Position numbers and translations under genes: made by a program. Positions 23,926-35,737 of a stretch of DNA of 64,000 nucleotides are shown in pieces. The notes below the pieces were generated by a model. The model was not told where the DNA came from. It did not search any database and was given only the letters and a program-made list of their open reading frames with translations. Location of the stretch: NCBI GenBank assembly GCA_963693085.1, contig OY856411.1, forward strand, positions 112,659,267-112,723,266, written 5' to 3'. The stretch's first letter is position 1; every line of letters begins with the position of its first letter. Source of the stretch: Alisma plantago-aquatica. Taxonomy: Eukaryota; Streptophyta; Magnoliopsida; Alismatales; Alismataceae.

Positions 23926-26900
23926 TGTGACGTCCCCAGATTTTCTAAAAGTTAATCTGATGTATGACGTCCAAATTGAAACCCTCACCTCAGCGAGAAT
24001 CCCAATTTAAACACTCCACACTAGGCTAAGAAGAAGAAAATCAAGGGAGTCAGAAGAAAACAATCAGTAGCACATGCATATGAACAATAATAAAACCATA
24101 CAACACATGTTCACCATTCAACATATAATTACAACATGAATTGTTACAACATTTGATATTACATATTGAACAGCAAACTTCTACATATACATGTACTATA
24201 TCTAAACAACAGGATCTTAAGACAACAGGTCCACCTATACATCAGCTCGCCACACAACTCTCACTATCCTGGATCTTCGAGAGCATAACCATAACCTATA
24301 CAAAAGATTACATGCGGTACACATCAGCACAATATTTCAAGAATATTGTACTGAGTACGCCTATGTGTCTTTTTATATACCTCTCATCATATCTTGGCAA
24401 TAAGATAAAACTAATACTTGGCAGTAACAGAAGAATATAAGAAAAGCGTATACTTGCACAAATATATTCATTAACAAAAGAGAACACATATTTTAAGCAC
24501 ATTTCCATTATATCATCCATGCATTTACTACATGGGAGTTGAATGCATTAAGGCCTTTATGATCTACTACCAAAGAGTTGGATCATTTCACAATGTGATC
24601 TACTACCAAAGAGTTGGATCACTTCCATGTACTTTACTACCAAAGAGTTGAAGTACTTATTTCCAGCACTTTACTACCAAAGAGTTGAAGTGCTTAGATA
24701 TAATGGAACATATATATTATGTTTCATGTGTTCATAGCAATAAGTATGGAAAATCATGCAACATATCATACAAGAACAATCATTTCATCCAATATCATAT
24801 GCCAAGTATTTTACTACACATATAACACAAGCATATTGTATAATAAGCCAAGTAAGAAGTAATGGCGTACCTTGATCGAGAGATAGATCATTCTAAACAC
24901 ATATTCCTCATGTCATCTAACCTTGGTCTTCCCTGATTAAGACAAGATGATATACTATCAGGTTCTCATCATCATATGTCTCATCTTAACCCTAAACGTG
25001 TTCGTTTTAGGGTTTACTTAGTTCATTAGGATATGTGTATCATTACTTGTATACTTATCTTATGATTATCTCACTGATGTCATTTTCCAGATTACATCTC
25101 ATTATCAAAGTTCATCATCTGAACATTAGGTTCAATATCCTTTTTGTGCACATATTAACCCTAGGTTACCTCATTAACCTAGATTATGGTTTTATAACAT
25201 GTATTAAGATTCATCTTCATATAACATGGATTATCTGTATCTAACTGATCTCATATTTACATATTATCTTTCACTTACAGATATGAGGGTTTTCTGTAAA
25301 TCTCATCATTTATTGAGCATGTATATATATAATGCATTATCTTTAGTTTTATTAGCCCTAACTAGACATATTAATCAAATTATATGTTTTCGTGCATCAA
25401 CATGGCCATATCTGACATCATATGCATTATAAACATGATTACAAACTTTATTGACATTTTCTCATAATTTTATATCATTGTTTGATATTTATTATTAATT
25501 AATCAAGCATTACATATATTATATGATATCGCTAAGATTAGTGCTTCAAAGGCCAGATATTACAGTTTCATATTGTTTTACTCGTTTTTCTGAGAAGTTT
25601 GGTACCTTATTTATATTTTTCTGATAATCAGGCTGAATTAAACAAGATCTGGACATTATCTGGATTTCTTACCTTTTTGGGCCAATTGGCCGCTGACACG
25701 TGGCCACCAAGGTTGCCTTGTTCGCTTGAGCCGGACGGTCTGATTTAAGTTAACTGGTTTATTTCCACTGGACCCAGTCTCTCCTTCTATCTCAGACTCT
25801 GTCTTTCTCTCTCGTGTAGAATGCGATCTTGATCCCGCAACCGCGTGCGTGAGCATCGCTGCCTGCCAAAATGAGCGCCGCCGCCGCACAACCTCAGTCC
25901 CAGCGTGCGTCGCCGCAAGCCTCTTCTCTGGCGGGCTAGCAACCCCATCAAGGTGCTGCTCCACCCTCACAACCTCGCATCTAGGCTTGCCGACGCCGAT
26001 TTACTGCCTCCGTCTGGTGCGTCTTCTCCAGTTGAGGGTTTAGAGCTGCATCTCCCCTCTGCTAGGTTTCCAGCAAGAGCTCAGCCATAGAGGCCTTCTC
26101 GTAGCTTCCTTGCCACACGACCTGGGCACCGTCGGGACTAGATAGATTCCGACAAGGGTCGCTATAGATCCTCACCTCCTCCTCTTCTCACCTACTCTAG
26201 CACGAACTGCACTTCTGGACGCCGCTGTGGGCAAGCCTAGAGTAGCTCCTCCTCTCTTCCCTCGAGTCTTCTCACATCCGCAACAATGCGCCCATCAGAT
26301 CCAGTGTCGTTGCCGCCGCCATCGTGACTGGTCCTTTCCTGATGTATGACCGTCTACTGAGTTCCTCCTCACTATCGACACTGCTATGGAGTGCCCCTCT
26401 CTCATTGGCAATCTTAGAGTGTGACACCTGCCTGTACACCGCACGTCTCCTCCTCGACGCCGGCCTGTGGTTTTCATGTGGCGATGGAGAGGGCAGGGGG
26501 AAACGACCACTAGCTCTCTGCTATCAGATTCTCACTACTGCGGAGAGGCAAAGATGGGTGGGAGGTTGCTCTCTCTCTCTCTCTCTCTCATCAGGTTTGT
26601 CTGCTGCAAGTGAGGCATCCGTGTGATCCCCTCGTCAAAGAGCACGGACTGAGTCAAGCGAAACTACTCCTCATCCCACGACCTCACTCAACATGGCATC
26701 GTGGTGACTACCATGCTCCAAGGCTGGTCATAACTGCTACTACGAGGATAGTGCTCATAGCTGTTTGATCATATCCAAAGCCCATGATTAGGGGCCTCAC
26801 TAGGCTGAAAGCCACTAGGCCGTGTGACAAAGGGTGATACAATATCATATACAAATATACTCAACATTTCATCATATATAAGCCTTTATATCTTTCTCTA

Positions 26901-27139
26901 GGAACCTCCGAATTTCATGAAACTTTAACCATAGAATTAACCTCAAAAGATATTCAGACTCCATCAAACCAAGAGATATGCCTTTGCATGGTCGACACAC
27001 TTTGAAGGCTATCATATCATCATACTAATTCATGAAATCCCCTATCTTCATAATTAGCTTCATGAGTGTATAAAATCAAATAAGTTGATGTCATCATTCT
27101 CATACATACATAAGAAGTTAAGTTGACCACTCCATCACA
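23926..27139 (-). repeat. 3' LTR (left copy) of the non-coding LTR element
   Basis: Length 3214 bp. From left to right it has the TGTGACGTCCCC start, a five-hairpin array (24519-24694), an AT-rich third, and a GC-rich core (about 25660-26760) with a CACGTG box at 25697-25702 and a CT microsatellite at 26571-26591. A segment present here near 26812-26865 ('gccactaggccgtg' and following) is missing in the other LTR. The Arg-rich minus frame at 25656-25970 recurs in the other LTR and is in the element's sense direction, but nothing shows that it is translated. Confidence 0.9.
24519..24694. repeat. array of five hairpins with constant loop and compensated stems (left LTR)
   Basis: Five units share the 16-nt core TACTACCAAAGAGTTG, each between different but self-complementary arms: ATGCATT/AATGCAT (24519-24548, loop variant TACTACATGGGAGTTG), ATGATC/GATCAT (24559-24586), GTGATC/GATCAC (24595-24622), GTACTT/AAGTAC (24629-24656) and AGCACTT/AAGTGCT (24665-24694). 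A further ACT/AGT pairing inside the core is kept in every unit, and the only core positions that vary lie in the resulting apical loop. Complementarity is symmetrical, so it holds for DNA and for RNA of either strand. Confidence 0.9.
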
Positions 27140-29344
27140 TCCTACACACCTTAGAAGAAATTCCGTCCTCAGAATTAAGCCAGAAAACCCACTTTGTCAC
27201 ATCATATATATCTTAAAAGAACTTTCATCCTCGAAAGTACACCATACTCATACTTCTAAGGAAAACCTTATCTTGCTCCCATCTACATGTAGGCACTATT
27301 CTATGTGTAACATATCCACAAAAGGTTACCTAGAACCATGTATCCAAAGGAGTTAACCAAAGTTAACCCATTATATTAAGGTGTCATCAACATTTTATGG
27401 AGCTCATTGTTAGAACATGTCGAAGATTAACATATGCCTTTTAGGAGGGAGTTAACTAAAGTTAACCCACCGTATCCATATAGATCATATCATAGTGTCA
27501 TAAACGTTATGTTGTGCTTACTGTCGAACTATATAGTTCAACTTTATTAAGCACTATGACTAACACCTCGTGTAGCATGTTTCATTCATATGATCTTATT
27601 TCATTACTCATAATAAATTTCAACATTTACTAGTGATTTCATCACAAAATTAACCGACAATATCACATTATCATCATTATTCATGTATATGGTTAACCAT
27701 TTATTCATTGAGATCTACTAAACCATTTCTAGATACTTCATCATATCATGTCTATGTATATCACATCTCGAGATTAGATCACATCTTGCATGTACTATAT
27801 CGTGGTTGTGCTAGACAAACTTATACAAGTGGAAAATCAAACATATATCACAACTTTATCTAGTCCAATTGAGGTTCTCCTAACCCATATCATGAGGGTA
27901 GAGCCATGCTCATCCTCTCTGAGCTAACTCAACTCAATGAGTATCTTATATGCATATACTTTATCTTTCCTCTCTTAGTCTAGGGTTCTCAGATTACCTC
28001 ATTGGCACTAGTGATAGCTTTACAAGATCTAGCCACATAAGCACAAACCAAAACATGTTATGATATACTCTTCATAGGTCTCTACCCATGAGTCATGCTT
28101 ACCTCAAAACTCTCTTATATACACCACTAGTTTCCTATGTGGGAAACCACCAACCCGAGCATGAGACTGTACAAAACTAGCATAGCTACCTCCTCCAGGG
28201 TCTTGGGCTCTCTCCCTCACCCAGATGACAGGCACTCATATTCATACTCACATGTAGATATATCCAGCCTCTCTCTGTCTCTAGGGTTTGGTCCTCCCAA
28301 GGACATCTAGGGTTCAAGAAAACTATAGGAATCATGCATTAGGCAACTCAACTCATTCACTCAGGAGTATTCTAGTTTAGGACATGTCATATCACATATT
28401 TCTCATATCTTAGAGTTTAGGTTCTCTAACCTTCTCCCAATGGGTCTCACTCTCTCTAGAGTTAACCCTAAAACTGGTCCCAACACTAGAGGTCCTCCTT
28501 TGTGAAAGAGCTTGAGGCTCATGCTGACTCTCATCCTTGTCTTAACTTATCATATCTTATCTCATGAAAGCCTATTTACTTGCATCATCAAAACTTATCT
28601 CAAATCCTCAAATTGAACTTAAGTCCTCGAAGACAAACATAGATCATCATAACCATATTATGTCATCTATGTAAGACTTACATCATATCATCAAAACTTA
28701 TATCATCTATTCCATCTATCATATATATCAAAAAGGCTCTAGACCTCTAATATAGAACTACTCTCTCTTCTAGACGGATGTCATCATTTTCACTTAGGTT
28801 GCATGACCACCTCCTACTCGTACATGTGTGGGGACACATTTTTGTAATACATATATATTATAAAATATTATATAGTTTTTCTCCGATAAAACATGTGTCA
28901 GAGAAAACTATCAAGGTTTGATCCGATTGGAATCCAAAACCAAATCTAGAAAATGAGTGTCCCACACATCGTAGAGAGTACAATGTCATGAAAACTAGTG
29001 AAAAGGGTGAGAACATGGTGCAGACTAGTGTAGCTACTCTAGACAACGTGCACAATATGTCTAGGGTTTCTCTTCCCTTGATGCACGTCATTTCCAAATA
29101 GTGCAACGTCCCATACTGCTGCACTACAAGGAAAGAACGACATCTAAGGACTTGCTACTCAACAAGAACCAGTCTAGACCTAGTTCTTGGACATCTAGGT
29201 GCTAACCTAGAGGCTAGGTCAGATCTAGTCTCTAAAAGATGACTAATCTAACCCTAAAGATTATTAAGCTCAAGATTTTCTTTAGTTTGAGTTGCATAAT
29301 GAGCAAATGTCAGGTTTTGCTATTGTTCATGCTCTGATACCACC
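27140..29344 (-). other. interior of the non-coding LTR element
   Basis: 2.2 kb without a significant open frame. It is rich in short repeats of 'atcatatcatcaaaactta' kind around 28560-28740. The primer binding site is at its right edge (29331-29342). A good polypurine tract next to the left LTR could not be identified; the bases there on the minus strand read 'ctaaggtgtgtagga'. Confidence 0.7.
29331..29342 (-). other. primer binding site for initiator-Met tRNA
   Basis: On the minus strand TGGTATCAGAGC, the standard plant retrotransposon primer site, separated by two bases from the LTR end at 29345. It shows that the right-hand LTR is the 5' LTR. Confidence 0.92.
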
Positions 29345-32300
29345 TGTGACGTCCCCAGATTTTCTAAAAGTTGATCTGATGTATGACGTCCAAATTGAAA
29401 CCCTCACCTCAGCGAGAATCCCAATTTAAACACCCCACACTAGGCTAAGAAGAAGAAAATCAAGGGAGTCAGAAGGAAACAATCAGTAGCACATGCATAT
29501 GAACAATAATAAAACCATACAACACATGTTCACCATTCAACATATAATTACAACATGAATTGTTACAACATTTGATATTACATATTGAACAGCAAACTTC
29601 TACATATACATGCACTATATCTAAACAACAGGATCTTAAGACAACATGTCCACCTGTACATCAGCTCGCCACACAACTCTCACTATCCTGGATCTTCAAG
29701 AGCATAACCATAACCTATACAAAAGATTACATGCGATACACGTCAGCACAATATTTCAAGAATATTGTACTGAGTATGCCTACGTGTCTTTTTATATACC
29801 TCTCATCATATCTTGGCAATAAGATAAAACTAATACTTGGCAGTAACAGAAGAATATAAGAAAAGCGTATACTTGCACAAAGATATTCATTAACAAAAGA
29901 GAACACATATTTTAAGCACATTTCCATTATACCATCCATGCATTTACTACCTGAGAGTTGAATGCATTAAAGCCTTTATGATCTACTACCAAAGAGTTGG
30001 ATCATTTCACAATGTGATCTACTACCAAAGAGTTGGATCACTTCCAAGTACTTTACTACCAAAGAGTTGGATCATTTCACAATGTGATCTACTACCAAAG
30101 AGTTGGATCACTTCCAAGTACTTTACTACCAAAGAGTTGAAGTACTTATTTCCAGCACTTTACTACCAAAGAGTTGAAGTGCTTAGATATAATGGAACAT
30201 ATATATTATGTTTCATGTGTTCATAGCAATAAGTATGGAAAATCATGCAACATATCATACAAGAACAATCATTTCATCCAATATCATATGCCAAGTATTT
30301 TACTACACATATAACACAAGCATATTGTATAATAAGCCAAGTAAGAGGTAATGGCGTACCTTGATCGAGAGATAGATCATTCTAAACACATATTCCTCAT
30401 GTCATCTAACCTTGGTCATCCCTTATTAAGACAAGATCATATACTATCAAGTTCTCATCATCATACGTCTCATCTTAACCCTAAATGTGTTCATTTTAGG
30501 GTTTACTTAGTTCATTAGGATATGTGTATCATTACTTGTATTCTTATCTTATGATTATCTCACTGATGTCATTTTCCAGATTACATCTCATTATCAAAGT
30601 TCATTATCTGAACATTAGGTTCAATATCCTTTTTGTGCACATATTAACCCTAGGTTACCTCATTAACCTAGATTAGGGTTTTATAACATGTATTAAGATT
30701 CATCTTCATATAACATGGATTCTGTGTATCTAACTGATCTCATATTTACATATTATTTTTGAGTTACAGATATGAGGGTTTTCTGTAAATATCATCATTT
30801 ATTGAGCATGTATATATATAATGCATTATCTTTAGTGTTATTAGCCCTAACTAGACATATTAATCAAATTATATGTTTTCGTGCATCAACATGGCCATAT
30901 CTGACATCATATGCATTATAAACATGATTACAAACTTTATTGACATTTTCTCATAATTTATATCATTGTTTGATATTTATTATTAATTAATCAAGCATTA
31001 CATATATTATATGATATCACTAAGATTAGTGCTTCAAAGGCCAGATATTACAGTTTCATATTGTTTTACTCGTTTTTCTGAGAAGTTCGGTACCTTATTT
31101 ATATTTTTCTGATAATCATGCTGAATTCTATGAATTAAACATGTTCTGGACATTATCTGGATTTCTTACCTTTTTGGGCCAATTGGCCGCTGACACGTGG
31201 CCACCAAGATTGCCTTGGTTCGCTTGAGCCGGACGGTCTGATTTAAGTTAGCTGGTTTATTTCCACTGCACCCGGTCTCTCCTTCTATCTCAGACTCCGT
31301 CTTTCTCTCTCGCGTAGAACGCAATCTCGATCCTGCAACTGCGTGCGTGAGTCCCGCCGCCTGCCAAAACGAGCGCCGCCGCCGCAAAGCCTCAGTCCCA
31401 GCGTGCGTCGCCGCAAGCCTCTTCTCCGACAGGCTAGCAACCCCATCAAGGTGCTGCTCCACCCTCTCAGCCTCGCATCTAGGCTTTCCGACGCCGATTT
31501 ACTGCCTCCGTCTGGTGCGGCTTCTCCGGTTGAGGGTTTAGAGCTACAGCTCCTGTCTGCTAGGTTGCCAGCAAGAGCTCAGCCATAGCGACCTTCTCGT
31601 AGCTTCCTTGCCACACGACCTGGGCACCGTCGGGACTAGACAGATTCTGACAAGGGTCGCTATAGATCCTCACCTCCTCCTCTTCTCACCTACTCCAGCA
31701 CAAACTACACTTCTGGACGCTGCTGTGGGCAAGCCTGGAGTAGCTCCTCCTCTCTTGCCTCGAGTCTTCTCACATCCGCAACAATTCGCCCGTCAGATCC
31801 AGTGTCATTGCCGCCGCCATCGTGACTGGTCCTTTTCTGATGTATGACCGTCTGCTGAGTTCCTCCTCACCATCGACACTGCTATGGAGCACCCCTCTCT
31901 CATTGGCAATCTTAGAGTGCGGCACCTGCCTGTGCATCGCACGTCTCCTCCTCGACGCCGGCCTGCGGTTTTCATGTGGCGATGGAGAGGGCAGGGGGGA
32001 ACGACCACTAGCTCTCCGCTATCTGATTCTCACTACTGCGGAGAGGCAAAGATGGGTGGGAGGTTTCTCTCTCTCTCTCTCTCTCGTCAGGTTTGTCCGC
32101 TGCAAGTGAGGCATCAATGTGATCCCCTCGTCAAAGAGCACACACTGAGTCAAGCGAAACTGTTCCTCATCCCACGACCTCACTCAACATGGCATCGTGG
32201 TGACTACCATGCTCCAAGGCTGGTCATAACTGCTACTACGAGGATAGCGCTCATACCTGTTTGATCATATCCAAAGCCCACGATTAGGGGCCTCACTAGG

Positions 32301-32585
32301 CTATACTCAACAGTTCATCATATATAAGCCTTTATATCTTTCTCTAGGAACCTCTGAATTTCATGAAACTTTAACCATAGAATTAACCTCAAAAGATATT
32401 CAGACTCCATTAAACCAAGAGATATGCCTTTGCATGGTCGACACACTTTGAAGGCTATCATATCATCATACTAATTCATGAAGTCCCCTATCTTCATAAT
32501 TAGCTTCATGAGTGTATAAAATCAAAGAAGTTGATGTCATCATTCTCATACATACATAAGAAGTTAAGTTGACCACTCCATCACA
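29345..32585 (-). repeat. 5' LTR (right copy) of the non-coding LTR element
   Basis: Length 3241 bp, same order of parts as the left copy: hairpin array at 29938-30183, GC-rich core at about 31165-32260, CACGTG at 31194-31199 and a CT microsatellite near 32066-32086. It differs from the left copy by two extra hairpin units, a 9-bp insertion ('ctatgaatt' type) near 31127 and a deletion of about 50 bases near 32302. As the 5' LTR it should hold the promoter of the element. Confidence 0.9.
29938..30183. repeat. seven-unit version of the hairpin array (right LTR)
   Basis: Same loop core as in the left LTR. Units in order carry arms ATGCATT, ATGATC, GTGATC, a hybrid unit (AGTACTT on the left, GATCAT on the right, which cannot pair), GTGATC, AGTACTT and AGCACTT. 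The order shows that a two-unit block of about 70 bp was duplicated with both breakpoints inside the identical loop sequence, leaving one mismatched hairpin. The first unit has loop variant TACTACCTGAGAGTTG. Confidence 0.9.
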
Positions 32586-32590
32586 CTAAT

Positions 32591-34550
32591 TCTCATCAGG
32601 TGATTGGTGAAAATAGCCAAAGTACTAAGTACCAATATATGAGATATGAAGTTAACTATTTTTTCAAATGTGGTAATATTCTCCCTATATCATGAGTGCT
32701 ACCATTCCATTAAGGACGAATTACATATTAGTAACCATTTTATCAAATGTGGTAATATTCTCCCTAATTGTTTGTGTCTTTACTCTCCAGAACTTCAGTC
32801 TCCAGGGTTCAGGAAATACAAAGATTATTCAGGAACAATCTTTCAAGTGAGTCTCGAATTACTATTGGAGGTGAAGAAATCCAATTGCCACTCCAGGAAG
32901 ATTTCTTTATGATTTGAGGTATGTCAAATATGGTGGTTCAGTGCTACAAATGGGAGTGACTACATGTTTAATCACTGAATAAGATTTAAGTTTATATTCC
33001 TATTTTGTATTTTTTCACCTGATGTGATGCTCGTTATTTTATAATAAAGCATATAAAATATAGGTAATTCTTTCTGAAACTGAAATTTGAAGTCCCATTA
33101 TAATCATGCTTCTTTTATTTGACTTGTGGTTTAACTAATCTATTTATGACAAGTCAGTTCACTTTTTTCTTTTGTAAAGTCAGTTTAGTTGATAAGCATC
33201 TTTTGTAGTTAAACTTATAATTATGACTTTATCTTGTAGCCTGGCAATATCTAAAACAAGGTGCATCCTGCTCCTTGTTTAATTAGGAACAAAAAATCCG
33301 CTTTTTACCCATTACATATATGTGTTTTTTCCCTAATCCTCATCTATATCACACTTCACATGTCTTTGTACCTGTGTGTTAGTGTCTGCTATTGTCATTA
33401 GCTTCAATAAGAAATGATCGATGATTCTAACATGTACACCCCCTTACTACTGACGACATCTTAGAATGTCTCCAAAAAATATAGTGATCATTATATCTTA
33501 TCATATTTAACTATTCATTGTGTTACTCATAAAACTAAAAGAATATGCTTTGGGTAACTTGTTTCCCTCATGTTTTGAACAACAATATATAAGTAATCTA
33601 GAAAAGTAGTGGAAAGCATTCTTGTTATGATTGAACGGCAATATATAAATCAATAAGGGGCCCAAAAAGTATCTAAGCTAAGAAAAAGTAGCTGGCATGA
33701 TTCTATTTGATAAATATGGGATTTAGTGAAGGTTATTTATGCGTCATATATTTTGATTCTGTTCCATATAAAACTTTCTTCAAACAAATAATCACATCTG
33801 AATATATGTTCAACTTTTTTATCAAGCATATTAATTTCATAGCTATATTGTTATAGTAAAGGAATGAAATTGTCCCTTTATAAGCAGTTATATGTAACAA
33901 GGATCATCATATTTGTTTCTACACATCTATTAATTGAGCATATGTGGTATATTTTTGTGTTAGTGGTGTGATTATCAACATATTTGTACTGTTCAAGGAA
34001 GGTTGTAGTGAGTGCAAATACCTTTGATGATGTGAATGAAGCTCAAGAATGAGAATGGGGGATGGACGAGCCCAATAGTTTGATTTATATGTATGAACTT
34101 TTTTTGTTTATTTCCTATACATGGTGCTAAATGTGATAATATTGAAATTGATAGTGGCAGTTTGATGATGTAGGCTCTAATGGATTTGCAGGAAGAAAAT
34201 GAGCAAGTTCTTGAGAATGGCTGCTTGTTTACCCGTAATCTACCCTTTGCTGCCATTCAAGAATGAAATCTGGGGGGCTAACTACTATTGATCTCCCTGA
34301 TAAGCAAAAGTCATTCCAATCAGTAGAGGTATCTTCATGTGCTAGATCCCTTCATTTTTGCTGCATTTCTAGATGCTGGTTTTCTAGCTTATTTGTTATT
34401 CTAGATGCTGGTTTCCAGCTGATTTATTATTCTAGATGCTAGTTTCTAGCTTATTTGTTATTTCTTTTTCTAAATCAAGTGGCTATACATCGATCAATTT
34501 GTTATTCAGATTTGAATGTTCCAGTTGATGCTTATAATTTCCACTCTTCA
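32591..34550. other. gene-free flank right of the LTR element, presumed element A
   Basis: AT-rich. 'tcaaatgtggtaatattctc' occurs twice (about 32663 and 32742), a small tandem duplication of about 79 bp. Around 34265-34325 an exon-like run SGGLTTIDLPDKQKSFQSVE ends at a GTATCT donor; it may be another exon of the gene fragment that follows, but I do not recognise it. Repeats of 'ttctagatgctggtttccag' type lie at 34370-34450. Confidence 0.35.
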
Positions 34551-34551
34551 G

Positions 34552-34637
34552 TGACCTTTATCCAGATAGATCCTGAAGGAAAGTTGGTCATGGGCTTCAG
34601 AGAGGCTTCCAACTTGCAGACCACACAGACAACAAAG
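34552..34637 (+). pseudogene. exon of a VAL/HSI2-type B3 transcription factor (captured fragment)
   Basis: Between an AG acceptor (cttcag, ending 34551) and a GTATGC donor (34638) an 86-bp exon encodes TFIQIDPEGKLVMGFREASN followed by LQTTQTTK. The block DPEGKLVMGFRKAS is characteristic of the end of the B3 domain in VAL1/VAL2 (HSI2, HSL1) repressors, which silence seed-maturation genes after germination. The conserved Arg-Lys pair reads Arg-Glu here. I see no PHD-like, CW or EAR part nearby, so this is an isolated exon rather than a complete gene. It lies between the LTR element and a CACTA terminus, so capture by a CACTA element is plausible; a dying host gene is the alternative. Confidence 0.6.
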
Positions 34638-35737
34638 GTATGCAATAATAAACCCGAAGTTCTATAGGTGAATTTGATACCATCAGTTTGTCAATCTACC
34701 ATTTGACACATAATGTTAGTGTTAATCTATTATTGACAACAAGTACAACAAAACAATTTTTTCAGCTGATATTCCCATTTCATTTCTATAGGATGGCCAT
34801 GAGCCTTTTATCACTACATTTTGTTTAAAACAATCTCAACAAGTCTGTATTCTCTAATTTATAGTTTGCAGTTGCTTTTTCCTAATTAATCTATATTATC
34901 TTCAGCTAGCAGCCAAAGTCAGTGTTGGAATTCCTACTTTGGTACGATGCTTCACATCTTCCAGCTTCAACTGAAAGTAGAGCAATATAGATCCTTCTAC
35001 ACTTGAAATTGAAGGTAGTGTGCTTATCATAGGCACCATAGCATGTATGGTGTTATTTTGATGGTAAAATGAAGTGGTTGATACTTTTTTTTGTTAATAC
35101 TCACTTTGTATTTTGTAGAGGTGCATTATGAAGGGAGGCCATTGAGAAACTTAATTCAGTCCTTTGGTAGGTCTACTTAATCTAGAATGAGAAGGTGCTT
35201 GTTGAACGGGCTATTGAAGCAGTTGTGCTATACTCAATCCATGTAATTGTTGTTGATTGGCGTTAGCCACTACTCCCTGTACATTTACTGAACTATGCAA
35301 AGTAGATGACAACCCTTGAGGCAAAATTGGCCAGGAAGAAGGTAACATGGTGCCCAAAATGACAAGCTAGCTTGCAGATGGAGGCTGGGTGGTTGAGGGG
35401 AATCCACTAGAAAGAGACATTTGAAGACTTGGAAGATGTCATGTAGGCTGCAAGTATGGTGGCATATTCTGTTTGTTCTATTGAAGACAAGTTCATTCAA
35501 TTAGAAGCTATTGTACTGAATATAAAATTGTTGTATGAAAGTATGTCATTGGTGTTGTATTCAATATAAGGGGCAAGGTAAAATGTCCTCCCCATGTAAA
35601 TGTCAGTTGTTTATAAATAAAAAATATTCATACTTTCAAAAAACTGAGTTTGGATGCATTTGGCATTCAATTAGAAAACCTGATAATGAACTGAAAATTG
35701 AATGACTAAAACCCATGAAAATGTAGTAATACAGAAC
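34638..35737. other. region between the B3 exon and the CACTA terminus
   Basis: No complete gene. Short exon-like runs occur, for example EVHYEGRPLRNLIQSFG near 35119 and VLVERAIEAVVLYSIHVIVV near 35195, on the plus strand but in broken frames. They could be further captured fragments or the 3' part of an element A gene. Not identified. Confidence 0.3.

Larger units (their letters stand above)
23926..32585 (-). mobile_element. non-coding LTR retrotransposon (LARD-type), complete
   Basis: Two long, closely similar direct repeats (23926-27139 and 29345-32585), both TGTGACGTCCCC...CCATCACA, flank a 2.2-kb interior. CTAAT occurs immediately outside on both sides (23921-23925 and 32586-32590), a 5-bp target duplication. 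On the minus strand TGGTATCAGAGC (29342-29331), complementary to the 3' end of initiator-Met tRNA, lies 2 nt inside the right LTR, which fixes the orientation. The interior has no gag, protease, integrase or reverse-transcriptase similarity that I can see. Such elements must be mobilised by proteins from an autonomous relative. The LTRs still align almost base for base apart from a few indels, so the insertion is fairly recent. Confidence 0.93.

Noticed and set aside
24519..24694. Regular repeats with a constant core could be taken for a CRISPR array
   Set aside because: Spacing is irregular, the variable parts are the complementary stems of each hairpin, the sequence lies inside a plant LTR and no cas-like gene is near.
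27123..27356. 77-codon plus frame starting at the end of the left LTR
   Set aside because: It is antisense to the element, crosses the LTR boundary and has no similarity to known proteins.
29118..29145. CACTACAAGGAAAG, looking like a CACTA terminus, inside the LTR element
   Set aside because: No inverted partner, subterminal repeats or 3-bp duplication were found around it; a chance match within the interior of the LTR element.
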